NCBI GenBank assembly: GCA_024195265.1 | Contig: JAJLRJ010000010.1 | Span: 32,565,445 to 32,629,444 of the forward strand | From: Dendrophyllia cribrosa | Taxonomy: Eukaryota > Cnidaria > Anthozoa > Scleractinia > Dendrophylliidae | DNA: 64,000 bases | Direction of reading: 5' to 3' | Shown here: in pieces, positions 35,001 through 43,681 of the stretch | Numbering within the stretch: position 1 is the stretch's first letter | Layout of the letters: every line of letters begins with the position of its first letter | The notes under the pieces: generated by a model | The model's input: only the letters and a program-made list of their open reading frames with translations | Database searches by the model: none | Told to the model about the DNA's origin: nothing | Translations under genes and position numbers: made by a program

Positions 35001-37614
35001 AAGTGAAATTCGTCCGGAACCAGCATATTTTTTTGACACGTTTTTTTTAAGTGATGCTAAAAATTGGTAACATAGACCCTTTAATTTTCTTTGCTGTTTT
35101 TTTTTTCCAGGAATCGAGGAGTCGATTAGAAATCTGACGTTGTTGATCTGGGCTCAGTTTGTGACCGTGGCGATTTTCAGTAGCCTTATAGCCATTGCTT
35201 ATACAGTATACAAAGTGAACTTAGTCAGAAGACGAACTCCATTATCTCCAGTTGTATGCAACAAAGGTATGTCATTTTTAACCCATGAATAAGCGAAGCG
35301 TAATGAACGGGTTATCGCTAACGAGGACAGTTTCACTCACTCACTCGCTCGCTCGCTCGCTCGCTCTTTCCATCAGCTGAAAACTTTTCTTGGTAATTCC
35401 GATGACCAGCGCGTAAGGCTTTCATGGAAAAGGAATACCGTTGTCGATCGCCAAAAAAGGGGACATTTGAAAGCGCTGCTCTGATGTTTTGCATTTGAAG
35501 TCCTTTAATTGACCATCAAAACCGATCTGAAGACTTGAAATTAATTTTTCAACAGAGATACCCATTTTAATACGCGTTTTACCGCATATCTACGTTGAAA
35601 TAATAAAATTTTACCTCCGCAATCACCATTAGTCTTCATGGCCTAATGGCGTAGTACATGTAACAGTAGTCACACGACCTGAGTTCGAATCTTGCCCGGG
35701 ACCTTTTCTTCGGCGTTCGTCAAAAGTCGTTACGTTTAAATAATGATCCGCGTAAGAAGGAAAGTGCTAACGGCAATGCACGATGGAATGTCAATTTTTT
35801 TCATTGTTACAACTAGTGATCTCATTGGCCTAGACTAAAAAGTTAGGCTTCAAGGTACATTTTGTTTGATTTTTTAAAGGTTTCATGTAATTTAAGACCC
35901 AATCGCACAACATGCAATTTTTTAAAGAAATTGTATTTGGGGAACTTCATCAAAGAAGCAAAATAATTAACTATTGTCTTTTGCTATTCTGATTGGTTAA
36001 GCACGAACATTTCCTAAAATTTGTTTGACGCAAATGGATTTTCTTTATTTTTATACTGAAATATAATTATAAACCATCGGCTCCTCCCCTATTCTTGAAA
36101 TCAAAAACATTCTATGTGGGAAAGAGCCAATGCCGCAGAACAATGAAGTTTACCGTAATTCTTACGTGGAGCATTACTTAATTAAAAAAAATATATCGAA
36201 CCGTGTCAGTATAAAAACATAAGCTTACCGAAATATCGGCGTTACGCGTTAGCATTTCTTATTCACGGGTTGGCTCACGGGAGCCTTTGATTTACCTGGT
36301 TGTGTCCTGGGTTGAGAAAGGCACACAATGTGAGGATAACGGCTTGGGTATTTGGGTGCGGAACCAGGGGTCAATTCAATAAAACTTTTACAAGTGTAAT
36401 TTACAAGTGTAGCTATTGTTCTCAACCTCTGAAATAATGGCTACACTTGTAAATTCAGGTACACTTGTAAAGGTTTTAATGAATTGATCCCAGGTCTCCT
36501 CGCCTCAATTTTACCACTAGAGTTATAAGGTCACGATAAAAAAATAATACATCGCTTTATTTTAGTGTCAAAGGTATTTAGCACGCAAGTACTAATTGGG
36601 GACACTTTCCAGATCTAATTGGAATTTGGAAGTGTTGGTTTTTGAGGAGAGGGGAAAACCGGAGTACCCGGAGAAAAACCTCTCGGAGCAAGGAGAGAAC
36701 CAACAACAAACTCAACCCACATATGACGCCGGGACCGGGAATCGAACCCGGGCCACATTGGTGGGAAGCGAGTGCTCTCACCACCACTCTCACCACTACA
36801 CCCGCGCCCGAAGATATTTTAATTTAATTTCACGGTTTTTATCACCACCATTTTTTCTCCCGGGATCCCTCCCCTTTTGTCCTGCCGCACGGTTTCATTA
36901 AGTCTGGCTGGGCCAAACAACAGGGAGAGTTGACGAGAGTTCAAACTTCGTGAGAGCACATGAAAGTTAGAAGCGAAACGGGAGCGAGTGTTTGAATTTC
37001 CAACGACTCTTTTAGAAAATTTGAGCGCATTCAAACTCTTCCGAGAATGCACGAGAGTCGCTAAGAGCGCATGCTGAGTTTTTGACTTCAGGCTAAACAA
37101 GATCGAGAGTTCCAATTCTCGTTCTTTTCAAACACGAAACGAGTTCGATTGACCAAAAACACCGATTTCGCTCCCAAGAGTGCCTAAAATCAAAATTCAA
37201 GAAAAATCCTTAATTTAATTTTGTAAAATATTGAAAAACAAATGCTGCCAAAGAGGTTTCATTTGAATGGTCACACCATAGGATTTCGTTCACAGACTCC
37301 AAAGTTAGAACTACACCACATGTCTTTATAATTGACTCTGGAAGTGAAAGGGTCAAAGAAGCAAAATTATAAAGCTGTTATTCTCTTTTGCAGGTGCTCA
37401 TCGACCTCAAAACACTTCTCATTGGACGAGAAAAGACTTTAACCTGATCACATGCCTCGTTCGAAGCAAGTTTGGTGAAGTATGGCAGGCCAGACTGCAT
37501 GGCTCTAACCAAATAGTCCGCATCCGATTGTCAGCGGGATCGGATGACGTCTATGTTTACGACAGTCATTTCATGGCTAAAAACAAAAACGTTCGCACCA
37601 TACGGGTTGTATAA
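26030..37614 (+). CDS. BAMBI-like TGF-beta type II receptor-related decoy, kinase truncated
   Basis: The coding exons are 26030-26072, 32945-33307, 35111-35266 and 37394-37614 (TAA 37612-37614), 260 residues in all, with matching phases (1/1/1). Residues 1-22 are a signal peptide (hydrophobic WWICNFSLATTTLA). Residues 23-135 are a cysteine-rich three-finger ectodomain ending CCCTEDRCN, the type II receptor hallmark (CCC...CN), with the usual GC before it. Residues about 146-168 are a transmembrane helix. The cytoplasmic part (169-260) begins a kinase N-lobe (FNLITCLVRSKFGEVWQARL) but stops at residue 260. Known family role: full receptors bind BMP/activin ligands and phosphorylate partners. 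BAMBI, a kinase-less relative of about this size, blocks signalling. By inference this protein could bind ligand or receptor without signalling. A longer splice form reading into a kinase was not seen. Confidence 0.82.
26130..26338. mobile_element. Family C-related repeats (TTAGGTTCTTAA), two tandem stretches
   Basis: Two similar segments contain GTTAGCCTAAAAAGGTTCTT / GTTAGCGGCCTAAAACGGTT and GGCTATTTAGG. They resemble the inside of family C elements. The following element E appears to sit inside this sequence, which resumes at 27256. Confidence 0.55.
26339..27255. mobile_element. TIR element, family E, about 917 bp
   Basis: The ends GGGGCCGTATTCACGAAA and TTTCGTGAATACGGCCCC are inverted. 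Subterminal copies of GTGAATACCAGTTA and runs of TTAAGACATGTCTTAA repeat inside. It has no transposase ORF. It lies in intron 2 of the BAMBI-like gene. Confidence 0.83.
27314..27841. mobile_element. TIR element, family C, long copy (528 bp)
   Basis: The ends ACAGTAAAAACCCACGTATA and TATACGTGGGTTTTACTGC are inverted, with TAAGAACCTA next to them on both sides. The inside has several TTAGGTTCTTA/AGCCTAA motifs. Non-coding. Confidence 0.8.
27850..28000 (-). repeat. Diverged single unit of the 106-bp repeat
   Basis: Decayed matches to the array (TTGTACAGCAAGAAAAATAG, CTACACTTTAAAGTAACTTC, ACAACCTTGTACA). Confidence 0.5.
28001..30520. other. Intron sequence of BAMBI-like gene; no exon recognised
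   Basis: AT-rich. It includes one copy of dispersed repeat L (28245-28495). The hydrophobic minus ORF at 28838-29110 is isolated and unsupported. Confidence 0.4.
28245..28495 (+). repeat. Dispersed repeat L, copy 1
   Basis: Collinear with 31225-31485: AGTTTTCCGTGTTT, GAAGTTATGGT, ACAAATAGC, AACACGAGCCGAAGGC. Confidence 0.72.
30521..30966. mobile_element. TIR element, family G, 446 bp
   Basis: Inverted arms of about 80 bp: AAGCCACGGCTACACGTGCG onward against the inverted CGCACGTGTAGCCGCGGCTT. They contain TGCGATTTTTTACAAAATTG and its mirror. GGTGGCTACACG also recurs inside. Two ORFs overlapping it are products of the arms. Confidence 0.85.
31225..31485 (+). repeat. Dispersed repeat L, copy 2
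   Basis: Matches 28245-28495. The sequence after it (31480-31620) resembles the flanks of the array at 18.65-19.3 kb. Confidence 0.72.
31813..32210. mobile_element. Poly-G/poly-C-ended TIR element, copy 3 (hAT-like)
   Basis: Same family as 18770-19219, opposite orientation: GGGGGGGTACTCAAC at the left, AGGGAGTACC plus a C run at the right, GATGCTCCGCC near both ends. The flanking AAGTTCC at 31806-31812 and 32211-32217 is a direct repeat of at least 7 bp. Confidence 0.85.
32218..32944. other. Intron 2 end of BAMBI-like gene; nothing further recognised
   Basis: Short ORFs on both strands (32494-32691, 32559-32873) overlap each other and have no domain content. Confidence 0.35.
32945..33307 (+). 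CDS. BAMBI-like gene, ectodomain exon
   Basis: Acceptor CTCATTGCAG|CTCTTG, donor AAACG|GTATTG. It holds 120 whole codons with all ectodomain cysteines. Order: ECESYDLKC, SSCYSLQRC, ACYAR, KGC, C, VC, CCCTEDRC. One exon for the whole three-finger domain is usual for these receptors. Confidence 0.88.
33342..33552. mobile_element. TIR element carrying one unit of the 88-bp repeat, copy 1
   Basis: It begins TTAACCCTTTCACTCCTGAG and ends CTAGGAGTGAAGGGGTTAA, inverted. Inside is one repeat core, GTTTCATTTGAATGGTCACA then CATAGGATTTCATCCACAGA. The subterminal GTGCCAAACATCAAAATTCA and AATATTGAAAAACAAATGGT are shared with the elements at 37165 and 61024. It lies in an intron of the BAMBI-like gene. 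Confidence 0.83.
34523..35025 (+). repeat. Tandem duplication, about 280-bp period
   Basis: Two copies start near 34523 and 34803. Both contain GATACCGTTGCTCGCACACA or its variant, ACCAAATCTAGCTGTC, AGAGGGGTGTCCG and ACAAACAAGTGAAATT. The motifs recall the ends of pogo/Tc1-type elements, but clear TIRs are not visible. Confidence 0.7.
35111..35266 (+). CDS. BAMBI-like gene, transmembrane exon
   Basis: Acceptor TTTTTTTTCCAG|GAATC, donor AACAAAG|GTATGT. It encodes IEESIRN, then the hydrophobic LLIWAQFVTVAIFSSLIAIA, then a basic stop-transfer (VRRR). Confidence 0.85.
35638..35702 (+). mobile_element. tRNA-like segment inside element A
   Basis: CCTAATGGCGTAGTACATG followed by GACCTGAGTTCGAATC and CCCGGG resembles a tRNA A box and B box with a partial acceptor stem. 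It lacks a complete cloverleaf, so it is more likely a SINE-type relic than a tRNA gene. Confidence 0.3.
35741..36176. mobile_element. TIR element, family B, nested in A
   Basis: Ends TAATGATCCGCGTAAGAA and TTCTTACGTGGAGCATTA. An inverted second copy lies at 49688-50133 with the same inside (ACAATTTCTTTAAA-type motif, GACGCAAATGGATTTTCTTT, CCTCCCCTATTCTTGAAATC). Confidence 0.83.
36367..36492. mobile_element. 126-bp palindromic MITE
   Basis: GGTCAATTCAATAAAACTTT at the left is mirrored by AAAGGTTTTAATGAATTGATCC at the right, with internal TACAAGTGTA pairs. The whole element folds on itself. Confidence 0.78.
36634..36810 (-). mobile_element. tRNA-derived SINE
   Basis: The minus strand begins GGGCGCGGGTGTAGTGGTGA, contains GGTTCGATTCCCGG (a perfect B-box type motif), then CATATGTGGGTTGAGTTTGT and a CTCCGAGAGGTTTTTCTCCG tail. 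The tRNA-like head with an unrelated body is the standard SINE layout. The short ORFs over it are not genes. Confidence 0.8.
37165..37357. mobile_element. TIR element carrying one unit of the 88-bp repeat, copy 2
   Basis: Collinear with 33342-33552 (GAGTGCCTAAAATCAAAATT, ATATTGAAAAACAAATGCTG, GTTTCATTTGAATGGTCACA, GAAGTGAAAGGGTCAAA). Its left end is decayed (TTTCGCTCCC). It lies just upstream of the terminal exon of the BAMBI-like gene. Confidence 0.78.
37394..37614 (+). CDS. BAMBI-like gene, terminal exon with kinase N-lobe remnant
   Basis: Acceptor CTCTTTTGCAG|GTGCTC. It encodes residues 188-260. The glycine loop is reduced to VRSKFGEVW: only the third Gly (215) remains. The beta3 stretch that should carry the ATP-binding Lys reads IVRIRLS, with Ile231 or Arg232 in that place. 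Translation ends about 28 residues later. Confidence 0.82.
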
Positions 37615-38393
37615 AAGAGGAACGACATTTTATATACCACTTAAAGTAAAAAAAGTTGTGCTGTGTTTGAAAACTACGGTCGAACCCGCTTTCAAAATGG
37701 GGCGGACGTAAAAGCTCCCTGACAAGGCTGCTAATAATCTCGTACCCAGATCTCACTCGAGCTTGTACTGTACTGAAATGTGAGAACATTCGGCCAAGAA
37801 TCGTGGAGTATTTTGTCACGTGACACGCAATGAAATGGCGTTTTCGGAGGTTATTTCCAGCTATTGATAGCCGTGTTTGTTTCAGTTTCAGTGAAACCGT
37901 TGTTCAAACGAAAAGAAGACATTTCAACGTTTTTTACTTGAAAAAACAGGCCAGGATTTTTGGAGTATTTTGACAGCCTTGTCCAGGGTCTTCTCCGCTC
38001 GACCCGCCATTTTGAATTTAAACAAAGCGGAGAAGGCCTGGAGACGAGGTTCGCCATTACGGGCAGTTTTCTTGGTACCGGCGGAATATAATCCACACAC
38101 CTTTTTTTCTGAACCCATACGCGTCTGTATTAATGATGTTTGACTGTATATTCTTTTACACCATATCAAACGATTTCCTGTTTACATGATTGTTTATTTT
38201 GTACATTTTGGCTTCATTGGACGGGCTGTTAGGCCAAGTATACATTTCATAATTTTATCGCATCATATTTAATTTGATTAATGCCACCATAATACTCACA
38301 TCCCTTGCTGTAGGGAGAAATCTAGCTGTTCCAGTTTTAAATCAAGTTCATCGGCGCAGAACTGGATAAGCATGTATAAAGCTTTTTACTATC

Positions 38394-38399
38394 AATAAA
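38394..38399 (+). terminator. Candidate polyadenylation signal of the BAMBI-like gene
   Basis: AATAAA followed within 30 bp by a GT-rich stretch (TGTATGTACAGTTGT), about 780 bp after the stop. It lies just before a transposon boundary (38449). Confidence 0.45.
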
Positions 38400-38520
38400 T
38401 TTTAATATGTATGTACAGTTGTAATTATGAGCTCTATATGAGGAAATACAGTGGAACTCTCCTTACGGACACCTCCATAATACGGACACCTCTGTAATGC
38501 GGACACTTCTCTAATTAGCA

Positions 38521-38697
38521 AATTTCCACCGGTTTTCCGTGGTGTGGACTCTTATTTACCACGATTTACGTCATCACATGGTCAAAACGGTTGTGGACTC
38601 ACGAGGCGCAGCCGAGCGAGTCAGCAACACATTTTGACCATGTAATGACGTACATCGTGGTAAATAAGAGTCCACACCACGGAAAACCGGTGGAAAT
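38521..38697. repeat. Inverted repeat, arms about 66 bp
   Basis: CCGGTTTTCCGTGGTGTGGA at the left is mirrored by TCCACACCACGGAAAACCGG at the right, continuing through CTTATTTACCACGAT, ACGTCATCACATGGTCAAAA and their complements. The centre is rich in GAGGCGCAGCCGAGCGAG. Nested in 38449-39413. Confidence 0.85.
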
Positions 38698-39063
38698 CTG
38701 CTTTTTACCACAATATTTAGAAATTGCGTGATGTTAGCGTCAGCACCGTTGTCTGCACTCTCATTTACCACCCGCAACGACCAATCAGATTGCGAGATTA
38801 CCGGCAATCCACCGTAGGAAAAAAGATGGCGGCTGTTCATTTTACCACAATACCTTGCGGACCTAACACAGCACATGAGGCACAAAGAAAGCCAAATTTT
38901 TACAATGTTTGTCCCAGTACTAAGGACAATGTGTAGACTAGGTTTGAAGATTTTATAACTTTTCTTTACATTTTTATGAACGTTGTCAAGGTTTTTGTGC
39001 GCTAAGAATTATGGGTAAATGTACCAGTCGCCATCTTTTTTCCTACCGAGGATTGTGTTAAAA

Positions 39064-39351
39064 AGGGTGATTTAGACGGCACGACTTTTGCCTACAGCTA
39101 ACGCATGCAACCTGCTCGCGCCATATATACAACACGAATCGCGTCCTCTAAATCAGCCCACAACATCTTCCGACTGTTGCATGCAACACGAAAAAAGTTG
39201 TAAGATTTTGAAACATGTTTTAAAACCATACGACAATCGTAGCCTCGTACAATGTTATATGATGCGAGTTATATACAGTTTTCGCCTGCGCAAGCAGCGC
39301 GCGCTACAAAAAATCGCAGGCGACAAAGTTGTGCCATCTAAATCAGCCTTA
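39064..39351. mobile_element. TIR element nested at the right of the pogo-type element
   Basis: GGTGATTTAGACGGCACGAC at the left against the inverted GTTGTGCCATCTAAATCAGCC at the right, 288 bp. An ORF crossing it is not supported. Confidence 0.72.
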
Positions 39352-39423
39352 AATAAATGCGGACATTGCGGACTATCCCTAAATTAGATGTCCGTATTGA
39401 AGAGATTCGACTGTATTTGATGT

Positions 39424-39424
39424 C

Positions 39425-39455
<31 letters not shown>
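39424..39455 (+). repeat. (TTAC)n microsatellite
   Basis: Eight or so TTAC units directly after the pogo-type element. Confidence 0.9.
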
Positions 39456-39589
39456 GTTATTCTATCAATGCAAATGGCTATTTTCTTTTAAGAAAATTCG
39501 TCAGGTTTCCACATTCATTGTCCCGCTGAACTGAATAACAAAATTTTTGTTCAGCTTCTGATTTCCATTTTATATCGCCAAATGGCAAT

Positions 39590-39905
39590 AAATATGCAAC
39601 TAAATTTGATAAAAAGATTCTATAGAGCAAAACAGAAGCAGTAGTTTGGAGAAAAAAATGCAGGATTACAAGGATGGAAGTGGATTACAGTTCATCAAAT
39701 CTGATTTCATGACAGGTAGTCAAGAAATCAAAATTGTCATTCATGAGAAATTTTCTTTCTTTTATCCGTTATTTTGTCTTTTTAGTTGATGTTTCTTTCG
39801 TTTCATCACTTTTGGCAATTTTTTCCCCATTTTTTAAGATAATAAAGTAAGCTTAAAGCAAACTCCTGGCCATAATCATGAAAACACGATACATCATCAT
39901 TTTTG
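39590..39905 (+). repeat. Dispersed repeat R, copy 1
   Basis: It is an inverted partner of 62378-62675: AAAAAGATTCTATAGAGCAA, AGCAGTAGTTTGGAGAAAAA, AAGGATGGAAGTGGATTAC, CTTTTGGCAATTTTTTCCCC, CTCCTGGCCATAATCATGAA. Confidence 0.78.
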
Positions 39906-40077
39906 CAATTTTGATTTCCAAATCAGTTTCTCGGGCAATTTTTGATACGTAACAGGTGTATTTTATTCGGAAATTAGTCATACTAGTTATTCTAGACCCA
40001 GAAAAAGTTGTTTTTGTGAACTTTTGTACGGTCTAAAAAAATAGAAAAATAGAAAAAAAAAATAGCCCGGTCGTCAA

Positions 40078-40083
40078 TTTTAT
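40078..40083 (-). terminator. Candidate polyadenylation signal of the GPCR gene
   Basis: AATAAA on the minus strand, about 490 bp downstream of the GPCR stop codon. Confidence 0.35.
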
Positions 40084-40575
40084 TCTTGTGCTTCCGACCT
40101 TTCACCTCAGTTAAGTTTATCATCGGTTTTCTGTTTAAAGAGCTACGCTGTTAGGCTCAGCCTATCTATATATATTATTTCTGCCATAGAAAAAAGTCAT
40201 CATACTTGTCCTGCGTTACAACAAACACGCAAAAAATCAATTAGGACCCGAAGCAACGGCGGGAAACTATCAGCCAAGACCAAGCGCGCGAAAACCTGTA
40301 ACCGGTGCGAAACGCCAAGTGGCGGGAACTACCTGCAACCGGTGCTAAACGCGAAAAAAAGTAAAAAACCGCTGTTTAGCGCCAATTTTTTTACAGTGAC
40401 TGATTTATAACAGCATGTGTACGATATTAGTAGGAAAATTTTTCGCAGGAAATGAAATGCTGAACAAAAAGATAAACTAAAACAAACATGTGTAGGTCAT
40501 TCTCTTTGGCGCGTGCCAACCCCAAAAGAAATTTAATTTCTAAATGAAGCGACTAGGAACGATTTCGCAGGCGTA

Positions 40576-41736
40576 CTAAATAGAAACACAGTCCGTATCT
40601 CTAGTCCGAAGCTCAAACACTTCATTTTTCTGTGACAAGGAGTACCGTTGACCTGTGGCTGCCAGCTGATCAAATCCTAACACCTCCCCTGTGGCTCCAT
40701 TATCTTTTGAAAGCGTCATCGTCGACGCAGTGCGCAGCCTCAGTCGTGACATAACATACTCTACCCAGCTTGTACTTGTGGACCATCGATCTTCACTGGC
40801 GCTATCGCGACGGCTTTCTCTTTTACAACATGCGCAACCCGGGAAGCTACCTCGTCCACAGCAGCAGATGATGTAGGCGTAAGTGCTTCGTATGTCTTTG
40901 CTGCGCAAGGCGTAAATGACAGGATTCATTCCTGAGTTGATGAGTGCGATCATAGGAATAATCAAATCATATGGCTCGTCCACGTTACAAGTATCACAAA
41001 CACAATCTACAAGGACTAGAATCAACCATGGAAGCCAGCAAATGGTAAACACGCCAAGCACGGTCATGAGCGTCTTTTGAAGGCGCGCTTGACGTTCTAT
41101 CTGTACGTTCTGATCAGCATTTCCCATGTGCTCTGAGACTTGCCGTGCGGTTTTCACAACATGGCGGTAAATAACGAAATACAGAATATAGATAACCACT
41201 AGAATGCTAAACTCGAAAGCAATCACGAACCGTAGATAGTTTCGGCTTAACCCATCATACGTTCCCGAGCAGAGACCGTCATTTAAACAATTCCAGCCAA
41301 GGATCGGTGCGAATCCGATCGCCATGGAAACCAGCCACGTGAGCAACACCGCTACGATGCATCTGCGCCTGCGTTTCGGGTCGCCCAGATGCGAATGAAC
41401 TGAAAGGGTGGAGAGTTCAACACAGCGATCGACTGCTACTGAAAGTAAGCTACAAAGAGAAGCTGTCAGTGACACCACCGTCCCTCCATATTTGAGAAAC
41501 CACACGGTCTTGTGCGTGGCGTCGAATTCCAAACCACCAGCGTACATGAACATAAACATTATTCCTGCTAATGCATCCGCCACGGCGAGATTCGCGATGT
41601 AGACGAATGTTGTTGTATGGAGTTTCTTGTTCGTGAATACCGTTACGATCAACAGAAGATTTTCAAACATTATCAACAAGCCCAGAGCCAGGCCGGCGAC
41701 TTTAATAAGTTCGCCATCTTCCTCCTCTTCAACCAT
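40576..41736 (-). CDS. Class A GPCR, S1P/LPA-receptor-like (EDG/MECA group)
   Basis: An intronless ORF of 386 residues with seven hydrophobic segments. Visible hallmarks: EN at residues 25-26 in TM1 (Asn1.50; the Glu is typical of EDG/cannabinoid/melanocortin receptors), NLAVAD in TM2 (Asp54 = 2.50) and WFLKYGG at the top of TM3, with Trp instead of the usual Cys3.25. The second loop has LGWNCLNDGLC, giving a within-loop disulfide as in S1P receptors. TM6 has CWLP and TM7 has NSGMNPVIYALRSKD. DRY is changed to DRC. The tail has CCC and CACC clusters (likely palmitoylated) and ends DCVSI, a possible PDZ ligand. S1P receptors use Arg3.28/Glu3.29 for the lipid head group. Here these places read Lys/Tyr, so the ligand is open. 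It acts at the plasma membrane through G proteins by family inference. Confidence 0.9.
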   Translation of the reverse strand: MVEEEEDGELIKVAGLALGLLIMFENLLLIVTVFTNKKLHTTTFVYIANLAVADALAGIMFMFMYAGGLEFDATHKTVWFLKYGGTVVSLTASLCSLLSVAVDRCVELSTLSVHSHLGDPKRRRRCIVAVLLTWLVSMAIGFAPILGWNCLNDGLCSGTYDGLSRNYLRFVIAFEFSILVVIYILYFVIYRHVVKTARQVSEHMGNADQNVQIERQARLQKTLMTVLGVFTICWLPWLILVLVDCVCDTCNVDEPYDLIIPMIALINSGMNPVIYALRSKDIRSTYAYIICCCGRGSFPGCACCKRESRRDSASEDRWSTSTSWVEYVMSRLRLRTASTMTLSKDNGATGEVLGFDQLAATGQRYSLSQKNEVFELRTRDTDCVSI

Positions 41737-43680
41737 TCTAACTGGAGTCCTCTGCGGTTCGTTCTGTGCAATACGAAATAAAAGTTTTTATCAGTGCAAT
41801 TCGTCATGACTACACTTTTGGATAAGAATAACCGAAACAGTTGTGGGGAATTTAAAAACAATCGAGAAATGCAAGAAACACTCAGTTTTCGATTTTTTTT
41901 TAAATTCCCGCGTGCTTATATAACTCATAAGCTGTTGAGCAGCCTCTGGTGCTGTTTATTGTGTTGTACAGAGAAGTTCTAAAGGAGTTTGTGGGTAATG
42001 CGAAAAGTTCATCATCATCATTGTGTTTCAGCGCGATGGAAACCATTGACATATGCGTGCGCGTTTTAGAAAAAAGACGACAGCAGTAAATATGGAGCAT
42101 CTAAGTTACTAAATACTCAAATCAATTCATCATATCCCAGATTAGCTTTCGGCATTGTTGGATATGCTTCTAAACAACTTTCCCGAAATAGCTGTACAAC
42201 GACTACAACCAAGTGTTGCCAGTGTTTTGCAGTTTCGTGTCATACGAAACCTCGCCCAAGCGCGAAATGCATGCTGATCAATCAACTATTTATCTCAGAC
42301 ATGCATGGGCAACAGAGCAGGAAACCTGAAAAAAAATACTTGCACATTTTCTTGATGAAAACGCAAGAAAGCTTCACTATAGAGAAAGTTACACTATTCA
42401 GTTCCACTCATTAAATGATAATAAATCAACTACATCAAAGGCACTAGCGTAGTAAGTTCTTTGACGTGAAAAATAGCCAGTAAATTACGACTTATTAAAC
42501 TTTGTTGGTAACTAATTATAAAATAGATCGAATATTATTTTCAGTCCCAAGAACGCCTGAGCGAAAAACAGGAAAAAATTCTGAACATTCTTTCTGTAAA
42601 TATCGAAAAGCAAACAGTGCCATAACAAAATGAAATATTTGCTTGGGAATAGGCTTTTTGTGTCCTCCGTTCCTCTGACTAGCACCATGTGAGAATTTAT
42701 TCTATGGGTGTCTGGGTATAAGTAATCTTTTTAGCTTTCATTTGAAGGCCAGGTTGGACGATTTTATCCGGCCGCTACAGCTGATTTGAAGACTGATGAG
42801 TTAATACCACAATGCTTGGTAGGAATTGACATTAAAGGTCTTAAAGTAGCAAGCGTTTTCTCGCAACAGACTACTTGATGTTATCAGTATTGTCAAACTC
42901 GTGGTAACTGAAATATCATGTTATCTGTTTGATTTTAGATAAATTTGCACATACCTGGTGAACGAGTTGTTTCTACCTTAACACTGGGGAGCACTGTCAG
43001 CCGTTTCAAGAGCTACAATACAAAAACCACTGTTGCTGCACTGCATCCAACATAGAAATATCACATACACATTTATTCAATCAACGCGTAATATTCCCGA
43101 ATATTCATCACGCTCAAATTAGCATCGGTCATGCATGGCGCTTCAGTCCCAATTCAGTGACATTTATTTTACATTTACAACAAAAGCATGAAATAAACAA
43201 ATAAAAACAAAATTTGTGGCACCTAATAGGTGCATTTTCCTGTTGCTTAACTATCCACCAGCTAAGGGAACATAGAAGATAACGTAGGTGGGCGGAGATA
43301 TGAAATAAATCTTCGTGCCTGAACACTCTAAAAACTGAAATTTAATATCTTCACGCATCCATGTTTTAATGACACAAGGTTTGTTGGTTTGAAATAATAC
43401 GTGATTTAAAAAAAAACATTCAAATACAATTTATTTAGATAGGAAAGTTAACCAATTTATGGTCCTTGTATTATCCGCAGAAGGGCAAGAATGTTGACGT
43501 CCCCGGATGTTGCGGGAGAAGCAACCAGAAGTATGTGGTTTGACGCGATGACGTCTAAACACGCGAGAAAGCCTGTTTGACTACAGGTTGTCATCCATGA
43601 ATCGCAAGAGGCTTTAACAACGCTCTCGTTGTCTTTAGAGCAGTCTTCAATTGAGGATCTTAAAGCCAAAACCAAGTAAT
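41737..43680. other. 5' flank of the GPCR gene; no exon recognised
   Basis: It may hold the promoter or a non-coding leader exon. Short ORFs are unsupported. No repeats were recognised. Confidence 0.35.
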
Positions 43681-43681
43681 T

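Larger units (their letters stand above)
35280..36271. mobile_element. TIR element, family A, copy 2, interrupted
   Basis: AACCCATGAATAAG at the left and TTCTTATTCACGGGTT at the right. It is longer than copy 1 (5061-5576) because a family B element is inserted at 35741-36176. Near the left end is a (CTCG)n/(CTCA)n run at 35334-35366. Confidence 0.8.
38449..39413. mobile_element. TIR element with TA target (pogo/Tc1-type), composite
   Basis: It starts TA|CAGTGGAACTCTCC and ends GAGATTCGACTG|TA. Subterminal TACGGACACCTCC at the left matches the inverted ATGTCCGTATTG at the right. It contains two further inverted-repeat structures (38521-38697, 39064-39351). No transposase survives. Confidence 0.78.

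Noticed and set aside
35638..35702. Possible tRNA gene
   Set aside because: It has A- and B-box-like motifs but no paired acceptor or anticodon stem, and lies inside a transposon.
36596..36901. 101-residue ORF containing GTGNRTRATLVGSECSHHH
   Set aside because: It is the antisense of the tRNA-derived SINE.
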